64,000 nt of DNA from Prevotella histicola JCM 15637 = DNF00424 (lineage in GTDB: Bacteria; Bacteroidota; Bacteroidia; Bacteroidales; Bacteroidaceae), in assembly GCF_000613925.1 (NCBI RefSeq), contig NZ_BAJX01000010.1, forward strand, positions 47,726 through 111,725. The letters are read 5' to 3'. The stretch's first letter is position 1. Every line of letters begins with the position of its first letter. The position numbers and the translations under genes are program-made. Under the pieces are notes generated by a model that was given only the letters and a program-made list of their open reading frames with translations, made no database searches and was not told the DNA's origin. This document shows, one piece after another, positions 1-9,237 of the stretch.

Positions 1-2773
1 TTCCAATGTTGAAGCGTATTAATGGTGTAGGTGACGTCCATATACCTGGTATGAAGACTTACTCAATGCGTATTTGGCTCCAGCCAGATAAGATGAAGCA
101 GTATGGTCTTGTTCCTTCTGATATCTCTGGTGCTCTTGCAGAACAGAATATTGAGGCAGCACCAGGTTCCTTTGGTGAGCAAAGTAAGCTCAAGTTTGAG
201 TACACTATGCGCTATAAGGGACGTTTGAAGACGCCAGAAGAATATGGAAATATCATTATCTCAAGCAATACAAATGGGCAGACATTACATTTACGTGATG
301 TTGCAAAGGTGGAATTGGGCGGTTTGCTATATTCTGTTGCTATGCGTAGCAATGGTCAACCAGCTGTATTAGGTATGGTTAACCAGGTGGCAGGTTCAAA
401 TGCTACACAGATTGCCGATGATGTAAAAGCAGCCTTGGCTGATGCACAGAAACAGATGCCTCCAGGGATGAAAGTGACGATAGAACAGGATGTAACAGAG
501 TTCCTTTTTGCATCTATAGAGGAAGTTATTCGTACACTGGTTATCACACTTGTGTTGGTATTCTTCGTTGTGTATGTCTTCTTGCAAGACTTCCGTTCGA
601 CAGTAATTCCTATGATTGCTGTGCCAGTGGCATTGATTGGTACATTCTTCTTCCTATGGGTGTTTGGATTCTCCATCAACCTTTTGACCTTGTCAGCATT
701 GTTATTAGCGATTGCCATTGTGGTCGATGATGCCATTGTGGTGGTTGAGGCTGTCCATGCAAAGCTCGACTTAGGTTATAAGAGCGCGATGACTGCAGCC
801 ATTGATGCAATGAATGAGATTTCAGGAGCTATCATCTCTATTACTTTGGTGATGTCAGCAGTGTTCGTTCCTGTATCTTTTATCGGAGGAACCTCTGGAA
901 CGTTCTATAGAGAGTTTGGTGTAACGATGGCAGTATCCATTGTTATCTCGGCTTTGAATGCCTTGACTCTGTCCCCAGCCTTATGTGCTATCTTCCTGAA
1001 ACCGCACAGTAAGGATGAAGAACATAAGAAACTCTCGCCTATTGATCGTTTCCATATGGCATTCAATACCCAGTACGACAAGATTAATAATAAATATCAG
1101 AAAGTTGTAGAGAAGGTTATTGGCCATCGATTGATAGCTGGTCTTTCTGTTGTTGTTGGTATAGTTGCTCTTGTTTTGACAATGAGCTTTACCAATACAG
1201 GGCTTGTACCTGATGAGGATACAGGAACATTGTTCGCTATGGTCAGTATGCCTCCAGGGACATCACAAGAAGAGACTCAGAAAGTGACCGATCAGGTGGA
1301 TAAGATGTTGGCAAGTAATCCTTACATTGAACGTCGTGAGCAGATAGTTGGTTACAACTTCTTGGCTGGACAGGGTTCTAACCAGTCAACCTTTATTGTT
1401 AAGTTGAAGCCTTTTGCTGAGCGTGAATATGGTATGTTTGATCGTATTAAGTCGGTATTCACGGGTGCTGGTATTGCTGGATTGTTCATTGACCCAACCT
1501 CTTCTAACATGATTTTGGGTATGATTTATAAGCAAACAGCTAGTATTAAGGGCGCACAGATACTTGCCTTTGCACCACCAATGATTCCTGGTTATGGTAT
1601 GTCAAACGGTCTTTCATTCTCTTTACAGGATAAGACTGGTGGTGATTTGAATAAGTTCTTCAAGGTTGCTCAGGATTATTTAGCAGCATTGAACAAGCGT
1701 CCAGAGTTCAGTCGAGCACTTACAACGTATAATCCTAACTATCCACAGTACATGGTTGATGTGGATGTTGCTAAGGCAAAGCAGGCAGGAACATCACCGG
1801 CAGCTATTCTTTCTGTATTGCAGGGATACTATGGTGGTATGTATGCTTCCAACTTCAATGCATACGGTAAGCTCTTCCGTGTGATGATACAAGGAACAGC
1901 AGAGAGCCGCATGGACGAGTCGAGCATGAATAACATCTATGTTCGAACAGCAGCAGGTATGGCTCCAGTAAGTGAGTTCTGTACGTTGAAGCGTGTTTAT
2001 GGACCGTCAAATATCACTCGTTTCAACCTCTTTACCTCTATTGCTGTTAATGCGACACCAGCAAATGGGGTCTCTTCTGGAGAGGCTATTAAGGCAGCAG
2101 AGGAAGTGGCAAAACAAGTGTTACCACAGGGATATGGCTATGAGTTCTCTGGCTTGACACGTTCAGAGCAAGAGTCTTCTAACTCAACAGCGATGATCTT
2201 CGTCCTTTGTATCGTGTTTGTGTACTTGATTCTGAGTGCTCAGTATGAGAGTTACCTCCTTCCTTTGGCTGTAATTCTTTCCATTCCGTTTGGTTTGCTG
2301 GTGCGTTTATCTTTACAATGATATTCGGTCACAATAATGACATCTATATGCAGATCTCTTTAATCATGTTGATTGGTCTGTTAGCAAAGAACGCTATTCT
2401 TATTGTAGAGTTCGCTCTTGAACGCCGGCGTACGGGTATGGCTATCAAGTATGCTGCCATCTTAGGTGCTGGAGCTCGTCTCCGTCCTATCTTGATGACC
2501 TCTTTGGCTATGATTGTCGGACTGTTGCCACTGATGTTTGCAAGTGGTGTTGGTCGTAATGGTAACCAAACACTGGGTGCAGCGGCCGTAGGTGGTATGT
2601 TAATCGGTACACTCTGTCAGGTCTTTGTTGTCCCAGCTCTGTTTGCAGGCTTTGAGTATTTACAGGAGCGTATCAAGCCTCTTGTATTTGAAGATGAGGA
2701 GAACAAGGAAGTTTCTAAGGAACTTGCACAATTTGCGAAAGGTTCAGCTACTGATTACATCATAGAAGAGTAG
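1..2773 (+). pseudogene. RND (HAE1/AcrB-type) efflux permease, 5'-partial and frameshifted
   Basis: Inner-membrane proton-driven drug efflux permease of the AcrB/MexB family. The window opens inside the gene, probably about 170 codons in: the first readable codons give the conserved porter-domain phrase 'INGVGDV'. The central membrane block carries the proton-relay motif VVDDAIVVVEAV near nt 720-755. At about nt 2300-2301 the frame breaks. The conserved phrase 'IPFGLLGAFIFTMIFGH' is recovered if one G is added to the GG at 2300-2301. As given, the first frame stops at 2319-2321 and the second opens with an ATG at 2318 that holds the last membrane helices (LIGLLAKNAILIVEFAL) and the C-terminus. 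The TolC-like channel gene follows 21 bp later, so this is the permease of a tripartite pump whose adaptor lies upstream. Either a sequencing error or a real inactivating deletion is possible. Confidence 0.9.
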
Positions 2774-2794
2774 GATATAAAAGAAAGAAGAACA

Positions 2795-4174
2795 ATGAAG
2801 AAAACGAATATAATCATTATAGCTTTTGCAGCCTTGTCACTGACAGGCTGTAAGAGTCTGTATGGTAATTACGAGCGTCCAGACATTAAAACTTCTGGAA
2901 TTGTTCGTGATCCAGTTGATGATAAGGCTGCATTAGCAGGCTCCAGTGATTTTGGAAATCTGCCTTGGCGTAGTGTGTTCACTGATCCTCAGTTACAAAC
3001 TCTTATAGAAAAGGCACTGGAAAATAACCCCGATTTGCTTAATGCTGCATTGAATATTGATATTGCCGAACAGCAATTACGTGCGTCAAAGCTGGCTTTC
3101 CTGCCGTCTGTAGTGTTTGCTCCGAATGGCAGTATATCTCATTTTGGTACGCATACCTCCTCAACTCAGGCTTACACTCTACCTATTACTGCAAGCTGGG
3201 ATGTTGATTTGTTTGGTAAACTGCGCTCACAAAAGAAGGCAGCACAGATGGCTTTGATTCAGTCACGCGACTATAAGGTGGCTGTACAGACTAATCTTAT
3301 ATGTAATGTAGCCAATCTTTACTATACGCTCTTGATGCTTGATCGTCAAAAACAAATAGTGGATGACATGTCTGGATTGACCAAAAACACTTGGGATATG
3401 ATGAAGCTGCAGATGGAATTCGGACGTGCTCGTTCAACAAGTGTACAGAGTGCTGAGGCTGCTTATTATAGTGTACAGACTCAGGGGGCGGATATTAAAC
3501 GCCAAATTCGTGAGACTGAAAACACACTTAGCTTACTTCTTGGTGAGCCAGCACAGTCTATTGCACGTGGTTCACTTGAAAACCAGAGTCTCCCGGCGAA
3601 CTTCTCTGGTGGAATTGGTGTTCAATTATTAAGCAATCGTGCAGATGTTCATGCCAATGAGATGGCTTTAGCACAATGTTTCTATAATATTCAGGAAGCT
3701 CGAAGTCGTTTTTATCCAGCATTAAACATCTCTCCGACAGGTGCATGGACCAATAGCAACGGACTGGTTAATCCAGGAAAATTGTTGCTTTCAGTGGTGG
3801 GAAGCCTCACACAACCCATCTTTATGCGTGGTCAATTGAAAGCTGGTCTGCGTGTAGCAGAGGATAGGTATAAGCAGGCTTATAACACATGGCAGAATAG
3901 TATCCTAAAGGCTGGTGCTGAAGTGAGCAATGCTTTGGTTGCATATAACTCGGCTGATGAGAAGAATAAGCTACAGCAACAGCAGATAGATGTGCTGAAG
4001 CAAAATGTAGACCATACTCAGATGCTTTATGCACAGAGCTCAAGTTCTTACTTAGAGGTTATTACTGCACAGCAAAGTTTGCTTAATGCCGAGATCTCAC
4101 AGGTGCAAGAACAGTTTACAAAGCTACAAGCTATTGTGAATTTGTACAATGCTCTTGGTGGAGGTTCTAAGTAA
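2795..4174 (+). CDS. TolC/OprM-type outer-membrane efflux lipoprotein
   Basis: Outer-membrane channel of the RND pump encoded just upstream. The 459-residue protein begins with a short signal sequence ending in the lipobox LTGC (Cys19), so it is predicted to be lipid-anchored like the NodT/OprM group. It shows the family's two-fold repeated outer-membrane-efflux domain: an N-terminal half beginning 'WRSVFTDPQLQTLIEKAL' with 'NPDLLNAALNIDIAEQQL', and a second half beginning near 'LLSNRADVHANEMALAQ'. The length is normal for the family. The start codon follows a purine-rich stretch (aagaaagaagaac) 21 bp after the pump stop, so the genes are almost certainly co-transcribed. Confidence 0.93.
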   Translation: MKKTNIIIIAFAALSLTGCKSLYGNYERPDIKTSGIVRDPVDDKAALAGSSDFGNLPWRSVFTDPQLQTLIEKALENNPDLLNAALNIDIAEQQLRASKLAFLPSVVFAPNGSISHFGTHTSSTQAYTLPITASWDVDLFGKLRSQKKAAQMALIQSRDYKVAVQTNLICNVANLYYTLLMLDRQKQIVDDMSGLTKNTWDMMKLQMEFGRARSTSVQSAEAAYYSVQTQGADIKRQIRETENTLSLLLGEPAQSIARGSLENQSLPANFSGGIGVQLLSNRADVHANEMALAQCFYNIQEARSRFYPALNISPTGAWTNSNGLVNPGKLLLSVVGSLTQPIFMRGQLKAGLRVAEDRYKQAYNTWQNSILKAGAEVSNALVAYNSADEKNKLQQQQIDVLKQNVDHTQMLYAQSSSSYLEVITAQQSLLNAEISQVQEQFTKLQAIVNLYNALGGGSK

Positions 4175-4208
4175 AAAACACAAGTATTAATAATCAATAT
4201 TCAAGATT

Positions 4209-4991
4209 ATGAGTAGTGAAATCAGCCCAAAAGCGGAAGTTTCTCCAAAAGCAAAGATTGGAGATGGATGCAAGATATTTCCGTTTGTATATATAGAAGA
4301 CGATGTTGTCATTGGAGATAATTGTATTATCTTCCCTTTCGTGAGCATCTTGAAGGGTACTCGGATGGGCAATGGTAATAAGGTTCATCAAGGTTCAGTG
4401 CTGGCAGCACTGCCACAGGACTTCAATTTCGTTGGAGAAAAAAGCGAACTTATCATTGGTGATAACAACATTATTCGTGAGAATGTAGTAGTAAATCGTG
4501 CTACACATCGCGGTTGTAAGACTGTTATAGGTTCTAATAACTTCTTTATGGAAGGTGCACACATTAGTCATGACACCGTCGTAGGGGATGGTTGCGTCTT
4601 CGGTTATGGTGCTAAGATAGCTGGAGATTGTGTGATAGGAAGTGGTGCAATCCTCTCTTCAAACGTAGTAGAGAAGGCTAATACACGTGTTGGTGAGTAT
4701 GCTGTGGTACAGGCAGGTACTACATTCTCTAAGGATGTCCCACCTTATATTATCGCAGGTGGTGCTCCTGTTGAATATCATGGCGTGAATACATCTGTAT
4801 GTCGTGCTAAGGGCTTTGATGAAAAGGTCCTGAAGCATATTGCAAATGCTTATCGTTTGCTTTTCCATGGGCAGACCTCAGTCTTTGATGCATGTATTCA
4901 GATTGATCAGCAGGTACCTGATTCTACAGAAATACGTAATATTGTAAACTTCGTACGTGGTACAGAAGCAGGAATCATCAGTAAGTTGTAA
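4209..4991 (+). CDS. lpxA: Acyl-[ACP]--UDP-N-acetylglucosamine O-acyltransferase
   Basis: First enzyme of lipid A synthesis: moves a 3-hydroxyacyl chain from ACP to the 3-OH of UDP-GlcNAc in the cytoplasm. The 260-residue protein is a left-handed beta-helix with hexapeptide repeats through about residue 190, followed by the helical C-terminal domain. It contains AHISHD (His118 and His121), matching the AHIAHD stretch of E. coli LpxA with its catalytic His125, and the family phrase DVPPYIIAGG. Length fits (E. coli 262). It lies 34 bp after the efflux channel gene, which is not its usual lpxC-fabZ context. Bacteroidota can carry a second LpxA-like copy, so this may be a paralogue rather than the main lpxA. 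Confidence 0.85.
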   Translation: MSSEISPKAEVSPKAKIGDGCKIFPFVYIEDDVVIGDNCIIFPFVSILKGTRMGNGNKVHQGSVLAALPQDFNFVGEKSELIIGDNNIIRENVVVNRATHRGCKTVIGSNNFFMEGAHISHDTVVGDGCVFGYGAKIAGDCVIGSGAILSSNVVEKANTRVGEYAVVQAGTTFSKDVPPYIIAGGAPVEYHGVNTSVCRAKGFDEKVLKHIANAYRLLFHGQTSVFDACIQIDQQVPDSTEIRNIVNFVRGTEAGIISKL

Positions 4992-5020
4992 ATTTCATAC
5001 CTATACATTTCATGATGATT

Positions 5021-5055
5021 AAGAGGGTTAACCGCGAGGTTAGCCCTCTTTTTTA
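5021..5055 (+). terminator. Rho-independent terminator after lpxA
   Basis: A 13-bp stem (AAGAGGGTTAACC / GGTTAGCCCTCTT, one wobble pair) closes on a GCGA loop and runs into six T. It lies 30 bp after the lpxA stop and ends the efflux-lpxA unit. Confidence 0.85.
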
Positions 5056-5171
5056 TAATGCCTTCTTTTATGTTTTTGGGGTAAGGGAGAAGTTGTTTTG
5101 TGAACGTAATGCATACGTTTCTGTTCGTCTTGCAAAACTAAGAATGTCTTATAATATTACTTCTGGATTTT

Positions 5172-5296
5172 AATAGTTGCTCTTTTGTGTTTCAAAAGGG
5201 CATCTTTTGCATTGTAAAAGGGCGTCTTTTGACATGTAAAAGGTGCCCTTTTAAGAGGTAAAAGAGCACCTTTTAGAATACTATTTGTAACTGCTT
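5172..5296. repeat. Phased palindrome array 1 (22-bp period)
   Basis: Four clean 15-mers of the form AAAAG-N5-CTTTT start at 5194, 5216, 5238 and 5260, exactly 22 bp apart with 7-nt spacers. A degenerate unit sits in register at 5172. Cores are GGCAT, GGCGT, GTGCC and AGCAC. After the last unit a 7-nt spacer leads into a tail resembling TNTTTGTAACT that recurs after the other arrays. It lies between the convergent lpxA and radical SAM genes. Unknown function; see findings. Confidence 0.85.
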
Positions 5297-5414
5297 AGTA
5301 ATTCGTTAGTTACAGATGGGATAAAATGGGGTTATGTACAGGGACTCAGCTCCTTATAGTTGTTTATTTGTAAAGATACTTCTTAAGTGCGTTTTATCTG
5401 TCTATTATGCTGTT

Positions 5415-6196
5415 TTAGTATGATGCCGTACAAGGAATCCCTAGTGCAATGACTCGATCACGGATCGCATCAAGCTCCTCATGTGTGGCTTTCTGAAGAC
5501 TATGGTCAGGTGTATCTCTGTCAATTGTATAAATCATAACCTCTCTCGGTGCTATCTCTTTGACAGCATCAAGCCATGGTTTTACAAACTCTTCCCCCGT
5601 ATTGTCGATATTCGTGCCGTCTTCTGTTTCCCCTTTCATAAACATAGTCTGGATAATTGCTTGTCCGTTAAATGACTTTATGTCTGCAATTATTCTGTTA
5701 ACATCATACGAAGGTTGTGTAGGACGGTCTACCTTATTTATATAATCAGCATTGATAGTGTCAAGTTTCAGAATGTTGTTGTCTACCTTTGACAGTGCTT
5801 CGTGAATCTTTGGACGATGGATGAATGTAGAGTTACTGAGTACAGAAATCTTTGCTTGTGGGCAATATTCATTGCGAAGTCTGATGGTATCATCTATAAC
5901 TCCCGCAAAGTCAGGGTGCGATGTAGGCTCTCCGTTACCGGCAAATGTCAATACGTCCGGATGAATATCCTGTGTCTTCAGTTCCTTTAGCTTTGCTTCT
6001 AACGCCTTTGCCACGTGTTCGCGAGTAGGGGGGGTGTCTTTGTCCGATGGTCTTTGTTAAATCCACATTCGCAATATATGCAGTCGAACGTGCAAATCTT
6101 CCCATCTGCAGGCATGAGGTTGATGCCGAGTGAAATGCCTAATCGGCGGCTATGGACAGGTCCAAAGATAGGTGACGGATAGATAATTGTACTCAT
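5415..6196 (-). pseudogene. Radical SAM protein, frameshifted in a C7 tract
   Basis: An iron-sulfur radical SAM enzyme of unknown substrate, similar to the COG0731-type 'radical SAM protein' common in Bacteroidota. The true start is the ATG at 6196 (MSTIIYPSPIFGPVHSRR). The cluster-binding motif is C35-TFD-C39-IY-C42 (CX3CX2C), and downstream 'LTFAGNGEPTSHPDF' matches the glycine-rich SAM-binding strand. The first frame runs to a stop at 5999-6001. The rest of the protein, from 'AKALEAKLKEL', is in another frame down to 5415. The break is in a run of seven C on the coding strand (7 G at 6028-6034); eight C, or five, would restore a protein of about 260 residues. This may be an assembly error, a slippage-prone (phase-variable) tract or a true mutation. 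Confidence 0.85.
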
Positions 6197-6313
6197 TTGA
6201 TATCTTTTTTCGTGTATATAGAGGGGTATTGTGCAAAGATAAAACAAATAAACTACAACGTTTCATGCACAATAAGGAAATGTCTTTGTAAGTCTAAATA
6301 ATGTATAAATTCC

Positions 6314-6344
6314 TTTGTCATTCTTTTATTTTGCAGTATCTTTG
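6314..6344 (+). promoter_or_regulatory. Bacteroidetes-type promoter of the ftsX unit
   Basis: TTTG at 6314-6317 and TATCTTTG at 6337-6344 are 19 bp apart, a full match to the TTTG / TAnnTTTG promoter of this phylum. Transcription would begin near 6349, which rules out the in-frame ATG at 6315 as the ftsX start. Confidence 0.8.
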
Positions 6345-6377
6345 CATCAATTTCGGTGTATTATATCCTTTTCGGAA

Positions 6378-7256
6378 ATGGCAAAAAGAAGAAACAAAGC
6401 TCGCAGTCATCATAGCTTGCAGGTTGTAACACTATGCATCAGTACAGCTATGGTACTGATATTGATAGGCATGGTTGTGCTGACTGTTTTTACAAGTCGT
6501 AATTTAAGCTCTTATGTGAAGGAGAATCTTACTGTAACAATGATTCTTCAACCAGATATGAGCACAGAAGAGAGTGCAGCTCTTTGTCAACGCATTCGTT
6601 CTTTACATTATATCAGCAGTCTGAATTTCATTAGTAAGGAACAAGCTTTGAAGGAAGGAACGCGTGAACTTGGTGCTAATCCAGCAGAGTTTGCTGGACA
6701 AAACCCTTTTACTGGTGAGATAGAGCTACAGCTAAAGGCCAATTATGCCAACAATGATTCTATTAAAAACATTGAACGTGAGCTTAGAACTTATCGTGGA
6801 GTGAGCGATATCACTTATCCTCAGAACCTTGTTGAGAGTGTAAACCACACATTGGGCAAGATAAGTCTCGTGTTGTTGGTAATTGCAATATTGCTGACTA
6901 TCGTCTCATTCTCGCTGATGAACAATACGATTAGGTTGAGTATCTATGCTCGCCGGTTCTCTATTCACACTATGAAGCTTGTTGGCGCATCGTGGGGATT
7001 TATTCGTGCACCATTCCTTCGGCGTGCTGTTATGGAGGGATTGGTCTCAGCATTACTTGCAATTGCAGCCTTAGGGGTTGGTTTATGCCTCCTTTATGAC
7101 TACGAACCAGATATAACAAAGGTTCTTTCGTGGGACGTGTTAGTCATAACCGCTGGCGTTATGCTTGCTTTTGGTGTACTGATAGCAACGTTCTGCTCAT
7201 GGTTGTCAGTCAATAAGTTCCTACGAATGAAGGCTGGTGACTTGTATAAGATATAG
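6378..7256 (+). CDS. ftsX: Cell division ABC-transporter-like permease FtsX
   Basis: Membrane partner of the FtsE ATPase. FtsEX controls septal peptidoglycan hydrolases during division. The 292-residue protein starts at MAKRRNKARS: a promoter sits upstream at 6314-6344, and the longer in-frame start would lie inside it. One N-terminal transmembrane helix (about residues 20-42) is followed by a periplasmic domain with 'SLNFISKEQALKEG', then three C-terminal helices with the FtsX-domain phrase 'MKLVGASWGFIRAPF'. ftsE is not adjacent, as is common in this phylum. The next genes (DUF3098, uppP, truB, queA, folK) follow closely and probably share the transcript. Confidence 0.92.
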   Translation: MAKRRNKARSHHSLQVVTLCISTAMVLILIGMVVLTVFTSRNLSSYVKENLTVTMILQPDMSTEESAALCQRIRSLHYISSLNFISKEQALKEGTRELGANPAEFAGQNPFTGEIELQLKANYANNDSIKNIERELRTYRGVSDITYPQNLVESVNHTLGKISLVLLVIAILLTIVSFSLMNNTIRLSIYARRFSIHTMKLVGASWGFIRAPFLRRAVMEGLVSALLAIAALGVGLCLLYDYEPDITKVLSWDVLVITAGVMLAFGVLIATFCSWLSVNKFLRMKAGDLYKI

Positions 7257-7384
7257 CGAAAAGTAAAAAGGTAAAAGAGTAAAAGGGAAAGAAGTAAGTT
7301 GATATCATAAGGAAAGACGCTTTTGTCTTTACTCCCTATCACTTCTGTTTAGGCCCTTTCACTCCTTATAACTCCTCAAAAAAT
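7257..7384 (+). repeat. Purine-rich degenerate microsatellite between ftsX and DUF3098
   Basis: Bases 7258-7293 are almost pure purine plus T, built on the theme gtAAAAaGGtaAAAGagtAAAAGGg. The same kind of sequence occurs at 18892-18955 and, reversed, at 54190-54300. A C/T-rich stretch follows at 7325-7378. No gene is visible here. Confidence 0.5.
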
Positions 7385-7627
7385 ATGGACAAAAGAAACT
7401 TAGCTTTTGGGAAAACCAACTTTATTATGTTGGCAGTAGGTATTGCCATTGTTGTTATTGGGTTTATCTTGATGAGTGGAAGTGGTTCTACTGAGACGAT
7501 GTTTGACCCAGGTATCTTCAGCGCACGCCGTATAAAGGTGGCTCCTGTTGTGACCTTCATCGGGTTTATCTCAATCATTGGTGCTATTATTTATAGACCA
7601 AAAGAAGCAAAAGACACGGAGGAATAA
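7385..7627 (+). CDS. DUF3098 small membrane protein
   Basis: An 80-residue protein with two predicted transmembrane helices (about residues 12-30 and 52-68) separated by the segment 'FDPGIFSARRIKVAP', which is typical of DUF3098. The family is confined to Bacteroidota and is usually found between ftsX and uppP, as here. Its stop codon overlaps the first base of the uppP start (TAATG), which implies translational coupling. The molecular role is not known; the context suggests envelope or division work. Confidence 0.85.
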   Translation: MDKRNLAFGKTNFIMLAVGIAIVVIGFILMSGSGSTETMFDPGIFSARRIKVAPVVTFIGFISIIGAIIYRPKEAKDTEE

Positions 7628-8487
7628 TGACACTTTTACAAACTATCATTATCTCAATTGTGGAGGGACTTACGGAGTTCCTCCCTGTTTCGTCTACAGG
7701 ACACATGATTATCACGCAGAACCTTCTGGGTGTTCCGCAGGGTGATGAGTTCGTGCATGCGTTCACATTCATTATCCAGTTTGGTGCAATTTTGTCTGTA
7801 GTATGCTTGTATTGGAAGCGTTTCTTTCATATAGACCGTTCTCCTGTACCTGCTGATTGTAAATCTTCTTTCCTCAGAATGATTCATCCCATCAGGTTCT
7901 ATTGGCTGCTCTTTGTTGGTGTACTGCCAGCTGTTGTTGTTGGAATGGCAGCAAAGAAGAGTGGATTGCTGGACTGGTTGCTTGATTCTGTATGGGTTGT
8001 TGCGATCATGCTTGTCGTAGGTGGTGTGTTCATGTTGTTCTGTGATAAGATCTTTAATAAAGGTATTGAAGAGAACTTGGTGAATGAGAAGCGTGCATTC
8101 AATATTGGTTTATTCCAATGCCTGTCAGTAATCCCTGGTACAAGTCGTTCTATGGCAACTATAGTTGGTGGTATGGCGAATGGTTTGACACGTAAGCGTG
8201 CTGCTGAATTCTCCTTCTTTTTAGCTGTACCAACAATGGCAGGAGCTACATTGTTGGACCTACATGATTTGTTAGAGGCAGATAGTTCATGGGCAACAGC
8301 TCATAATCTGACAATGCTTCTCATTGGCTGTGTCGTATCATTTGTCGTTGCTTTGTTTGCAATGAAGTGGTTTGTAAGCTTCTTAACCAAGTATGGTTTT
8401 AAAGCTTTCGGATGGTATCGTATCATTGTTGGCGCCATTATTCTTGTGATGTTGCTCTCTGGTATGTCATTGAATATGGTAGACTAA
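7627..8487 (+). CDS. uppP: Undecaprenyl-diphosphatase UppP (BacA)
   Basis: Integral membrane phosphatase that converts undecaprenyl diphosphate to the monophosphate, recycling the lipid carrier for peptidoglycan and O-antigen; overproduction gives bacitracin resistance. The 286-residue protein carries the two BacA signature regions: EGLTEFLPVSSTGH near residues 13-26 and PGTSRSMATIVGG in the second half. About eight hydrophobic helices are visible. It overlaps the DUF3098 stop by one base. Confidence 0.96.
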   Translation: MTLLQTIIISIVEGLTEFLPVSSTGHMIITQNLLGVPQGDEFVHAFTFIIQFGAILSVVCLYWKRFFHIDRSPVPADCKSSFLRMIHPIRFYWLLFVGVLPAVVVGMAAKKSGLLDWLLDSVWVVAIMLVVGGVFMLFCDKIFNKGIEENLVNEKRAFNIGLFQCLSVIPGTSRSMATIVGGMANGLTRKRAAEFSFFLAVPTMAGATLLDLHDLLEADSSWATAHNLTMLLIGCVVSFVVALFAMKWFVSFLTKYGFKAFGWYRIIVGAIILVMLLSGMSLNMVD

Positions 8488-8515
8488 TCTTTAATCTCTT
8501 AGTATCATAATTCGA

Positions 8516-9214
8516 ATGAACTTCAAAGAAGGAGTAATTATTCCGATAGATAAACCTTATGGCATTACCAGTTTCAAGGCATTGGCACATGTACGTTACC
8601 TTTGTACACAGGCTAATGACGGGAAAGTGAAGATAGGTCATGCAGGAACATTAGATCCTTTAGCCACAGGAGTACTTATCCTAGCCACTGGAAAGATGAC
8701 GAAACAGATAGAGACTCTACAGGCGCATACAAAGGAATATGTTGCAACTTTACAGCTTGGGGCAACAACACCAAGCTATGATATGGAACATGAGGTGAAC
8801 GAAACTTTCCCTACGGGACATATAACAAGAGCACTGATAGATGCTACACTGCCACAATTTGTTGGAGACATCGAGCAGATTCCACCAACTTATAGCGCTG
8901 TAAAGGTAGATGGAAAACGTGCTTTCGACTATCGGCGTAGTGGAAAAGATGTTACGTTAAAGCCAAAGAATATTCGTATTGATGAGATAGAAGTGCTAGA
9001 CTTTGATATAGATAAAATGCAATTATCTATTCGAGTAGTATGTGGCAAAGGAACATATATACGTGCATTGGCACGTGATTTCGGGCGTGCAATAAACAGT
9101 GGGGCTTACTTAACGGCCTTGCGACGGACGCGTGTTGGTGATGTTAAGGTTGAGAACTGTGTTGATTATGACCAGTTTGACACATGGCTTCAGCAGCAAA
9201 CAATAGAAAAATAA
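8516..9214 (+). CDS. truB: tRNA pseudouridine(55) synthase TruB
   Basis: Makes pseudouridine at position 55 in the T-loop of tRNAs. The 232-residue protein has the catalytic motif GHAGTLDPLATG with the nucleophilic Asp47, the N-terminal 'DKPYGITSF', and the later 'VKVDGKRAFDYRR' and 'CGKGTYIRALARDFG' motifs. It lacks a long C-terminal PUA extension. It sits 28 bp after uppP in the same operon. Confidence 0.96.
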   Translation: MNFKEGVIIPIDKPYGITSFKALAHVRYLCTQANDGKVKIGHAGTLDPLATGVLILATGKMTKQIETLQAHTKEYVATLQLGATTPSYDMEHEVNETFPTGHITRALIDATLPQFVGDIEQIPPTYSAVKVDGKRAFDYRRSGKDVTLKPKNIRIDEIEVLDFDIDKMQLSIRVVCGKGTYIRALARDFGRAINSGAYLTALRRTRVGDVKVENCVDYDQFDTWLQQQTIEK

Positions 9215-9237
9215 CAAAAACTCCCCAATATATAAAT

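Noticed and set aside
2318..2773. A separate small membrane protein after the RND pump
   Set aside because: Its sequence is the conserved C-terminal part of the pump, and the ATGA overlap is created by the frameshift.
5172..5296. CRISPR array
   Set aside because: Repeats are 15 bp with 7-nt spacers, vary in their core and alternate in orientation. CRISPR arrays have longer, constant repeats and unique spacers of about 30 bp. No cas genes are in view.
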